From the NCBI GenBank assembly GCA_017612495.1, contig JAGAFQ010000107.1, positions 1 to 7,012 on the forward strand: a stretch of 7,012 nt of DNA, in the 5' to 3' direction. The position numbers and the translations under genes are program-made. A model generated the notes under the pieces. That model made no database searches. It was given only the letters and a program-made list of their open reading frames with translations, and was not told the origin of the DNA. Shown here one piece after another: positions 1-5,486 of the stretch. Every line of letters starts with the position of its first letter. Within the stretch, counting starts at the first letter, position 1. The stretch comes from Clostridia bacterium (GTDB lineage: Bacteria; Bacillota; Clostridia; Oscillospirales; CAG-272).

Positions 1-52
1 TCCGGCCTCTTGGTCCCGAACCAAGCGCTCTACCAAACTGAGCCACACCCCG
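1..52 (-). tRNA. tRNA-Pro(CGG), 3' end cut by window edge
   Basis: Read on the minus strand from base 52, the sequence folds as a tRNA: acceptor 5' strand CGGGGTG (52-46), D-arm GCTC...GAGC with a GGTA-containing loop, anticodon stem CTTGG/CCAAG and loop TTCGGGA (20-14). Loop positions 34-36 give anticodon CGG (bases 18-16), which reads the proline codon CCG. The CGGGGTG acceptor strand is typical of bacterial tRNA-Pro. The variable loop and start of the T-arm are present; the rest of the T-arm, the 3' acceptor strand and any encoded CCA lie beyond base 1. It points the same way as the opp operon but has its own promoter and is separated from it by a terminator. Confidence 0.95.
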
Positions 53-73
53 TTTTTTCATTACGCAAACAGT

Positions 74-103
74 AGTATATCACACAAGTCGCGCATTTGT
101 CAA
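74..103 (-). promoter_or_regulatory. Sigma-A type promoter of the tRNA-Pro gene
   Basis: On the minus strand there is a perfect -35 box TTGACA (103-98), an 18-base spacer and a -10 box TATACT (79-74), preceded by TGA, which gives an extended -10 (TGn). Transcription would start near base 66-68, leaving a leader of about 15 bases before the mature tRNA 5' end at base 52. The -35 box sits just past the U-rich tail of the operon terminator, so the tRNA looks independently and strongly transcribed. The start site is inferred from spacing only. Confidence 0.85.
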
Positions 104-104
104 C

Positions 105-157
105 AATATGATAAAAATATGACTGCAAGAAGAACGTTTATCGCGTTCTTCTTGCAG
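105..157 (-). terminator. Rho-independent terminator of the opp operon
   Basis: Bases 123-136 (CTGCAAGAAGAACG) and 144-157 (CGTTCTTCTTGCAG) form a perfect 14 bp inverted repeat with a 7-base loop. On the minus strand the stem is followed by TCATATTTTTAT, a U-rich tract with five consecutive U. It begins 8 bases after the stop codon of the last gene (166-168), where an operon terminator is expected. In the plus direction the stem is followed by CATTTTTC, so it might also work there, but no plus-strand gene was seen that would need it. Confidence 0.92.
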
Positions 158-165
158 CATTTTTC

Positions 166-1410
166 TTATGCTATGCCGTATTCTTCATTTTCAATAGCGA
201 CAGTCATATCTTTGTCGCTGCAAAAGACCTTTTTATCTTTGCAATAAACACAGTATATGCCGTCGATCTTCAAATCGTCAAGCATACCGTAAGCATCATC
301 GCTCGAAATAAACGTTTCGGTCATTATGCAGGCAAGCTTTGTGCAGTTATAGTCCGCGCTCTTCAACAAAAGCGACGGCATTTCGGTATGCGATCTTCCG
401 TCTGCGATATTGATATAGCGCGAAATGATCTTGCCCTGCTCGGTGACGTAGGAAATATATTTTTCCTCGTTTGAAAGCGGAAAGTCGCGCAGATATACCG
501 AGCTGCTATTGCCCCCGTATGAGAGTGATGCGGCTCTGAAAACGTCGTTTTCCACCCTGTCAAAGAAACTCACGGTATATTCTCCCTCGCCGCCCAAAAT
601 ACGCGTCATACCGTCATAACTTGATATCACGCCGAGAGTGTATCCGTTTTTTGTCAAGTTATCGGCAAGATAGTCGATGATGCAGGCATTTTTCATCCAA
701 CCGAAATCCAAAAAGCGCTCGATGTTGTTTTCTTTTGCAAACGAAAGATATTCATCGGAGATCACAAGCTTTAAGACGTTGCCCTCAAAAAACTCAAATC
801 CTATCGTATATTCATCGTTTATAAAAGCGCAAACGGATTCAAAGAACCGAGCCATATCGGAATTCGTATCAGGATCGAAAAGCGCCGCTTCGCTGTCATA
901 ATTGCAGAAAAGCAAATTATAATACTGCTCATAGATCGGTGCTAAAAAAACGTTTCTTATGCCGACGCCCATCATATATTTGAGTTGCGAATAAAGGGTA
1001 GCGTCGACCTCGATCTCTTCATTCGGATGCGCGCTCAAATATTTGAGATTGTGCACATCAGCCCAGTCGTCGCTCTCGGAATAAATGCGATATGCGTCTT
1101 TGGTAAGAGCAGAATAAAGCGATCGCAATGCGCGGTATTCGGCGGTCGCCGAAATGCCCGATGAGCCGATATTGTATTGAAAAACAAAATCATCGGCACA
1201 ATTATAGTCGCTTGCGCTGTCTGCCTCGATCTCGCGCCATCCGGGATCGACCGTCAAAAATGAATAGACGCCGTAGGTTATCGCCAATACGCCTATAACA
1301 GCAAACGCGATTGTTAAAATCAATCGCGTTTTGCTTTTCTTTTCATTTAATTCGATCTTTTCGACCGGCGGCAAATGAGGCACGTCTTTTTCTTTTGCCA
1401 AACGCCCCAT
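166..1410 (-). CDS. Membrane-anchored, degenerate ApbE-like protein (FAD:protein FMN transferase fold)
   Basis: A 414-residue protein. Residues 1-28 are charged and probably cytoplasmic, about 29-52 form one hydrophobic segment, and the rest would lie outside the cell. The outer part resembles ApbE, which attaches FMN to Thr/Ser of exported proteins. A helix followed by NLKYLSAHPNEEIEVDATLY (121-140) matches the ApbE pattern before its 'vs.ely.ll' helix, and LDFGWMKNACIIDYLADNL (234-252) matches its LDLGGiaKGyaiDr..d.l motif. Other hallmarks are eroded: the FDPT segment reads FLAPIY (155-160), the HIlDPrTG region reads RYINIADGRS (331-340), and the metal-binding ADa.sT motif aligns with TKLACI (357-362), which lacks the Asp and Thr. 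It may therefore be a pseudoenzyme or binding protein. The start is ATG with GGAGG (1420-1416) 5 bases upstream. It lies 15 bases after oppF and is last in the operon. Fold assignment is by eye and moderate; function is unknown. Confidence 0.85.
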   Translation of the reverse strand: MGRLAKEKDVPHLPPVEKIELNEKKSKTRLILTIAFAVIGVLAITYGVYSFLTVDPGWREIEADSASDYNCADDFVFQYNIGSSGISATAEYRALRSLYSALTKDAYRIYSESDDWADVHNLKYLSAHPNEEIEVDATLYSQLKYMMGVGIRNVFLAPIYEQYYNLLFCNYDSEAALFDPDTNSDMARFFESVCAFINDEYTIGFEFFEGNVLKLVISDEYLSFAKENNIERFLDFGWMKNACIIDYLADNLTKNGYTLGVISSYDGMTRILGGEGEYTVSFFDRVENDVFRAASLSYGGNSSSVYLRDFPLSNEEKYISYVTEQGKIISRYINIADGRSHTEMPSLLLKSADYNCTKLACIMTETFISSDDAYGMLDDLKIDGIYCVYCKDKKVFCSDKDMTVAIENEEYGIA

Positions 1411-1415
1411 AATTT

Positions 1416-1420
1416 CCTCC
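1416..1420 (-). promoter_or_regulatory. Ribosome binding site of the ApbE-like gene
   Basis: GGAGG on the minus strand, 5 bases before the ATG at 1410-1408 and 5 bases after the last base of the oppF stop codon (1428-1426). This close placement supports translation of the ApbE-like gene from the opp transcript. Confidence 0.8.
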
Positions 1421-1425
1421 GTTTA

Positions 1426-2727
1426 TCAAAGAATGGATATGATCAGCATAATTCCGAAAAGTGCGACAATGGCGCCGAGCGTGATAAGACCTGCCACAGC
1501 ACCGTGTATGCACGCTTTTGCGTTGCGCTTATGCTTGTATTTTTTGAATATAGCGCCGCCGATCAAGCCGAATATCGGCAAGAAGAATGAGCCGAGCTTA
1601 TACCAGAAGCTGCCCGTGTCGTGAACGGGTGCTTCAAGTTCGATCTTGATCTCTTCTTCTTTTTGTGCTTCAAGTCGGGGATCGTTTTCGTCGAGGATGG
1701 TGACCGATTTTAAGGGTATTCCCTTTTCGCGGATCGCTTTGTATTCCTCGATCTCCTTTTTGTTGCCCCAAATGTAGTGACCGTGACCTATGCAGACCAT
1801 TTCGGGCTTATCTTCGCTGTAATCGTGAACACTCGGATCATAGCTGAAAAGAAGCTTGTTCTTTTCGAGCTTGGGGTCGGGTATCGGAATAGCGGAAATA
1901 AGCGAACGGGTATAAGGGTGAAGCGGGAAATTGAAAAGCTCGTCGGCTTCTGCGATCTCAACGATGTTGCCCTTATATATAACGCCTATTCTGTCGGAAA
2001 TAAATCTGACGATAGAAAGATCGTGCGCGATGAACAAATATGTGACGTCGCGCTCCTTTTGGAACTTTTTAAGAAGGTTCAATACTTGCGCGCGGATAGA
2101 AACGTCGAGTGCCGAAATAGGTTCGTCGGCAACGACGAGCTCGGGCTCCATGACCATAGCGCGTGCAAGACCGATGCGCTGGCGCTGACCGCCCGAAAAT
2201 TCGTGAGGATAGCGCGTCAGATGCTCCGGCAAAAGTCCGACCTCTTCGATCATCGTCTGTACCTTTTGGACTCTGTCTGCTTCGTCTTTGAAAAGATGGA
2301 AGTTGTAAAGACCTTCTGAAATGATATAGTCTACGGTCGCGCGCTCATTGAGCGATGCGGCAGGATCTTGGAATACCATTTGGATATTACGGATGACCTC
2401 GCGATCAAGCGTACGCGGGATCTTGCCGCTGATGCGGGTACCCTTATAAAAGATCTCACCTGCTGCGCAGGGGTTGACTCTGATAACGGCTCTGCCGATG
2501 GTGGTTTTGCCCGAGCCGCTCTCGCCGACAAGCGAGAAGGTTTCGCCCTTATAGATATCAAAAGAGGCATTCTTTACCGCACGAACTGCGTTCTCGCCTT
2601 TTCCGAAGGTTATATCGACGTTTTTAAGTGAAAGCAAAATTTCTCTGCCGTTTTCATCCAAAGGTCCGTGTTCGGGCAAATGTGCCGCGGCAGGGCTTTC
2701 ATTTGTTGATTTCTTTTTGAATAACAA
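1426..2727 (-). CDS. oppF: Oligopeptide ABC transporter ATP-binding protein OppF/AmiF with extra C-terminal membrane tail
   Basis: One of the two ATPases that power oligopeptide import on the cytoplasmic face of OppBC. The nucleotide-binding domain is complete: Walker A GESGSGKT (68-75), Q-loop VFQDP (Q120), signature FSGGQRQR (177-184), Walker B LVVADE (197-202), D-loop SALD and switch H235. The oligopeptide-transporter C-terminal region follows, with HPYTRSLISAIP (270-281) and PEMVCIGHGHYIWGN (308-322), the latter strongly like streptococcal AmiF. The family usually ends there, at roughly 310-330 residues. This 433-residue protein continues with an acidic linker (about 345-370) and two hydrophobic segments (about 377-396 and 405-431). 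The start is an inferred TTG at 2727-2725, 8 bases after GGAGG; no in-frame ATG occurs before residue 117, which is inside the ATPase core. It lies 13 bases after oppD. Confidence 0.95.
   Translation of the reverse strand: MLFKKKSTNESPAAAHLPEHGPLDENGREILLSLKNVDITFGKGENAVRAVKNASFDIYKGETFSLVGESGSGKTTIGRAVIRVNPCAAGEIFYKGTRISGKIPRTLDREVIRNIQMVFQDPAASLNERATVDYIISEGLYNFHLFKDEADRVQKVQTMIEEVGLLPEHLTRYPHEFSGGQRQRIGLARAMVMEPELVVADEPISALDVSIRAQVLNLLKKFQKERDVTYLFIAHDLSIVRFISDRIGVIYKGNIVEIAEADELFNFPLHPYTRSLISAIPIPDPKLEKNKLLFSYDPSVHDYSEDKPEMVCIGHGHYIWGNKKEIEEYKAIREKGIPLKSVTILDENDPRLEAQKEEEIKIELEAPVHDTGSFWYKLGSFFLPIFGLIGGAIFKKYKHKRNAKACIHGAVAGLITLGAIVALFGIMLIISIL
1429..1614 (-). other. Two-helix membrane tail appended to OppF
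   Basis: Encodes OppF residues about 372-433. The first hydrophobic segment contains FFLPIFGLIGGAIF (381-394). A basic loop KKYKHKRNAK (395-404) separates it from the second segment, about GAVAGLITLGAIVALFGIML (409-428). By the positive-inside rule the basic loop should be cytoplasmic. The pattern 'P..GLI...K...K..AK....GA' recalls two-helix tails on unrelated small Bacillota membrane proteins, so this may be a shuffled module. That resemblance is from memory and needs a profile search. Confidence 0.8.
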
Positions 2728-2734
2728 ACCGATA

Positions 2735-2742
2735 ACCTCCTT
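2735..2742 (-). promoter_or_regulatory. Ribosome binding site deciding the TTG start of oppF
   Basis: AAGGAGGT on the minus strand overlaps the oppD stop codon TAA (2743-2741). Eight bases separate GGAGG from TTG at 2727-2725. This fixes the unusual TTG start, since no ATG or GTG in frame is suitably placed. The overlap with the stop suggests that translation of oppF is coupled to oppD. Confidence 0.8.
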
Positions 2743-4480
2743 AAATATTGAACGCGTTGATGAGTTTTTCGTGGATGTTCTGAATGATCTCGGGCTTTTC
2801 TACTTTCGGCGCACGAGGGTCAAGGAGCCACGTCTTTGCGTAGTGAGTATCACTGACTTTGAACATGGGAGGCTCTTTGAGAGTGTCCACCTTCAAGCAG
2901 TAGGGGTTACGCGGTGCAAACGGGTCGCCGACGATCTTGTTATAAAGTGACGGAGGCGTACCCGAAATGGAATAAAGCTTTGTGTTTCTCTGTGCAAGTT
3001 GAGGGAGCGAAGACATAAGCGCCCACGTATAGGGATGGCGCGGATCGTAGAAGACTTCTTCTACGGTGCCGACTTCGACGATCTGACCTGCATATAAAAC
3101 CGCAACACGGTCGGCTATATTCGCAACGACACCGAGGTCGTGCGTGATAAAGACGATGGTGTATTTGAATTCCTTCTGCAAATCTTTGAGAAGCTTCAAG
3201 ATCTGTGCCTGAATAGTAACGTCAAGCGCAGTTGTAGGCTCATCGCAGATAAGCACCTTGGGCTGGCAGGAAAGAGCGATCGCAATGACGATTCTCTGTC
3301 TCATACCGCCCGAATATTGGAACGGATAGTCATCAAAACGCTTTTCGGCATTCGGAATTCCGACCTTCTTCATAAGCTCCATTGCTCTTACTCTGGCTTC
3401 AGCCTCGCTGCAATCCTGGTGCTTCAAAATGATGGAGGTGATCTGTTTGCCTACGGTGATAATGGGGTTAAGAGAGGTCATAGGATCCTGGAAAACCGTT
3501 GCGATACGTTTGCCGCGGATCTGCGACCAATCCTTATAATACTTGACCTTTGCAAGATTCAAAACGCCGAGACCGTGGAGCTTTTCTTTTGTTTCATCAA
3601 CATACTTCACTCTGAAAACGACGTTGTCGAAAACTGCATTGAGAGTTGTGTCGTCAGTAAGATCAGCACCGAGAAGCATCGCCTTTTTGAGTGCTTTTAC
3701 AAGGCCGAAGATGTTCTTGATCCTCTTAAAGACCGAATACCTTGCAACCGAAAGGTAGATCTCCTTTGCCAGAATAAGATTACGTTCGATCTTATCCGGC
3801 TCTGCCTTTGTTTTGCAAAGCGACTTATACTCTTTTGTGAGTTTCGCTTTTTCAGATTTGTAATATGCCGAAAAAGCGGTATCCTGCAATGCGGTTTTTC
3901 TGTGCGATTTTACAAGCGCTGCCTGTTCTTTTTTGAGGGTCTTTATCTGATTATCGTAATTTACGATCTCCGAAGAAACCTCTTTATAACGTTCTTTTTC
4001 TTTTGATGAGTCGATAGTCTGTTTGAGGTTATATGCCTCGGTGCGCAAGAACGTCAATTCTTTGATCTTATCGGTGGTCTTTTCGGTCTCTTCATCGCTG
4101 AGCGAGAACTTTTTGCGTTTTTCGCTCTCGAGATCCAAAAGCTTGCGGTAAGCATCGGATGCTCTTTCGCAGCCCGAGATCTTGTCAAGCTTGCGCGCAA
4201 TGAACTTTACGGCGTCCTTGTCGTTTTTTGCGTATGTTTCTGCAAGAGATTCATCGTTGAAAAGTATCGAGCCGTCGCCGATAAATCCGTTTGAATCAAG
4301 CATTCCGGCAAAAGTCTTGGTAAATACCGATTTGCCCGAGCCGCTCTCGCCGACGATGGCGATGGATTCATTTTCATAAATGTCGAGTGAAATTCCGCGA
4401 ATGGCGGTAAGAATTCTTCCGCGTACGTGGAATTTTACCTGCAAGTCTTTGATAGAAAGTAATACCTTTTTGTCTTCCAT
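2741..4480 (-). CDS. oppD: Oligopeptide ABC transporter ATP-binding protein OppD/AmiE with large coiled-coil insertion
   Basis: The second ATPase of the importer, expected to pair with OppF beneath OppBC. Core motifs are intact: Walker A GESGSGKS (44-51), Q-loop VFQDPMTSLNP (Q331), signature YSGGMRQR (389-396), Walker B VLICDEP (409-415), D-loop TALD and switch H447. The C-terminal region has HPYTWALMSSLPQL and THYAKTWLLDPRAPKVEKP, very like streptococcal AmiE and lactococcal OppD. As in those proteins, the cysteines that bind an iron-sulfur cluster in many OppD/DppD proteins are mostly missing: the GC.F..RC pattern reads GDPFAPRN (518-525). Family members are usually about 320-360 residues; this one has 579, because about 230 residues are inserted between strand GSILFN (70-75) and RGKRIATVFQDP. 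It starts with ATG 7 bases after a strong GGAGG, 12 bases after oppC. Confidence 0.96.
   Translation of the reverse strand: MEDKKVLLSIKDLQVKFHVRGRILTAIRGISLDIYENESIAIVGESGSGKSVFTKTFAGMLDSNGFIGDGSILFNDESLAETYAKNDKDAVKFIARKLDKISGCERASDAYRKLLDLESEKRKKFSLSDEETEKTTDKIKELTFLRTEAYNLKQTIDSSKEKERYKEVSSEIVNYDNQIKTLKKEQAALVKSHRKTALQDTAFSAYYKSEKAKLTKEYKSLCKTKAEPDKIERNLILAKEIYLSVARYSVFKRIKNIFGLVKALKKAMLLGADLTDDTTLNAVFDNVVFRVKYVDETKEKLHGLGVLNLAKVKYYKDWSQIRGKRIATVFQDPMTSLNPIITVGKQITSIILKHQDCSEAEARVRAMELMKKVGIPNAEKRFDDYPFQYSGGMRQRIVIAIALSCQPKVLICDEPTTALDVTIQAQILKLLKDLQKEFKYTIVFITHDLGVVANIADRVAVLYAGQIVEVGTVEEVFYDPRHPYTWALMSSLPQLAQRNTKLYSISGTPPSLYNKIVGDPFAPRNPYCLKVDTLKEPPMFKVSDTHYAKTWLLDPRAPKVEKPEIIQNIHEKLINAFNI
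3530..4228 (-). other. Coiled-coil insertion inside the OppD nucleotide-binding domain
   Basis: Encodes OppD residues about 85-317. The first two thirds (about 110-240) are highly charged, Lys/Glu-rich and helix-like, for example EKTTDKIKELTFLRTEAYNL and NYDNQIKTLKKEQAALVK, with Leu/Ile spacing suggesting a coiled-coil hairpin. A more hydrophobic, basic part (FKRIKNIFGLVKALKKAMLL, 251-270) and a short possible beta region (NAVFDNVVFRVKYVDE, 281-296) follow. It is in frame with no stop, and base composition looks like the flanking gene. It sits in the domain's beta-sheet region just before the Q-loop, close to where the ATPase contacts the permease. Boundaries are by eye. Confidence 0.85.
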
Positions 4481-4486
4481 AATATT

Positions 4487-4494
4487 ACCTCCTT
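4487..4494 (-). promoter_or_regulatory. Strong ribosome binding site of oppD
   Basis: AAGGAGGT on the minus strand, overlapping the oppC stop codon TAA (4495-4493) and leaving 7 bases between GGAGG and the ATG at 4480-4478. This is a near-perfect Shine-Dalgarno and implies tight co-translation of oppC and oppD. Confidence 0.85.
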
Positions 4495-5473
4495 ACATGT
4501 GCGTACGCGGGTCGGAAGCATCGCCGAGGTTCTGACCGACAACGTATAAAACGACAGTTATGATGGAGGCGACCGCAACGGGACTCCAGAACTCAATTTC
4601 CCAACCGGGGGTAAGCATTGCGCTCTCTGCCTCGTAGATGAGTTTACCGAGTGACTGCGATGAAAGGCCCATTCCGATATAAGAAAGGAACACTTCGTAA
4701 GAAATGTATGAGGGGATCTCGGCAGCCACGAGGGTAACGATTACGGACGTCATAAAAGGAAGAATATTCTTCATCGCTATTCTCGGAATAGACGTGCCGA
4801 GGCAGCGCGAAGCAAGATTATATTCGCGGTCACGGATAATGATTACCTGTGTGCGGATAAAGTATGCTATTCCGAGCCAACCTGTGATGGTGAGCGCGAA
4901 AACCATAGTCCAAAAACTTGCCGACATAATAAGGACAAGCACGGAAATAAGCAAAATATACGGTACGTTTGCAATGATGTTGTAAACTTCCGTCATAATG
5001 ATATCCACTTTCTTTGAGAAGCCCCATACAGCACCGATCAAAACGCCGATGGTCATATTGATGGCGGCGCAGATGAGCGCCAAAGAAATGGATATGCGTG
5101 AGCCGTACCAGATGGCGTCAAAGGTAGACTGGCCCGAAGCGCCCGAGCCCAAGATCCAATGGATGCTTGCGCCGAAATACTTGAACGCCTTTGCGGGAGT
5201 CAGGTGCTTTGAGTTGGGATCCATAAGGTTTGCATATCTGTCATATCCCGCTATTACCGGATAGATAAACGTAAATGCAATAAGGATCGCCAAAACGGTG
5301 AGCAAAATAATGTTCATTTTTTTCTTAAAGAACACGCGGAAAACCGAATGCCAATAAGAATATCTCGGTGCCGTGATCTTCTCTGAGTCGAGGGTGTCGT
5401 GATTGTATGTAGAGAACAATTCCTCGTCAGATAAACCGAATTCTTCCAATGAAACGAGTTCTTTGTTTTCCAT
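4493..5473 (-). CDS. oppC: Oligopeptide ABC transporter permease OppC/AmiD
   Basis: The second membrane subunit of the importer, pairing with OppB to form the translocation path. In the 326-residue form it has a cytoplasmic N-terminus of about 50 residues, then hydrophobic segments near 55-77, 128-150, 165-185, 187-207, 240-262 and 297-316. After the first segment comes the OppC-type external stretch HWILGSGASGQSTFDAIWYG. The cytoplasmic EAA loop that docks with the ATPases is YNLASRCLGTSIPRI followed by AMKNILP (about 218-239). The C-terminus VVGQNLGDASDPRTH is close to streptococcal AmiD. The ATG at 5473-5471 is chosen because AGGTGA lies 5 bases upstream; an in-frame GTG three codons earlier (5482-5480) overlaps the oppB stop as GTGA but is poorly spaced from any ribosome binding site. 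Confidence 0.96.
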   Translation of the reverse strand: MENKELVSLEEFGLSDEELFSTYNHDTLDSEKITAPRYSYWHSVFRVFFKKKMNIILLTVLAILIAFTFIYPVIAGYDRYANLMDPNSKHLTPAKAFKYFGASIHWILGSGASGQSTFDAIWYGSRISISLALICAAINMTIGVLIGAVWGFSKKVDIIMTEVYNIIANVPYILLISVLVLIMSASFWTMVFALTITGWLGIAYFIRTQVIIIRDREYNLASRCLGTSIPRIAMKNILPFMTSVIVTLVAAEIPSYISYEVFLSYIGMGLSSQSLGKLIYEAESAMLTPGWEIEFWSPVAVASIITVVLYVVGQNLGDASDPRTHM

Positions 5474-5478
5474 TATTG

Positions 5479-5486
5479 TCACCTAC
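5479..5486 (-). promoter_or_regulatory. Ribosome binding site that decides the oppC start
   Basis: GGTAGGTGA-like sequence on the minus strand (AGGTGA at 5484-5479) matches the GGAGGTGA anti-Shine-Dalgarno complement with one change. It lies 5 bases before ATG at 5473 and includes the oppB stop codon (5481-5479). It favours ATG at 5473 over GTG at 5482. Confidence 0.65.

Noticed and set aside
1777..2319. Open frame of 180 codons on the plus strand
   Set aside because: It is antisense to the conserved ATPase core of oppF, whose motifs explain the sequence; no family resemblance or expression signal was seen.
3140..4006. Long open frame of 288 codons on the plus strand
   Set aside because: It lies wholly antisense to oppD, has no recognisable domain or good ribosome site, and its translation looks like a reverse-strand shadow of the lysine/glutamate-rich insertion.
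3530..4228. OppD insertion as a mobile intron, transposon or inserted separate gene
   Set aside because: The frame runs through without a stop, there are no visible terminal repeats, target duplications, intron or transposase signals, and codon use resembles the flanks.
5474..5482. GTG at 5482 as the start of oppC, overlapping the oppB stop as GTGA
   Set aside because: The only purine-rich site upstream (AAGGG) leaves a spacer of about 3 bases, whereas the ATG at 5473 has AGGTGA at 5 bases. GTG remains possible but less likely.
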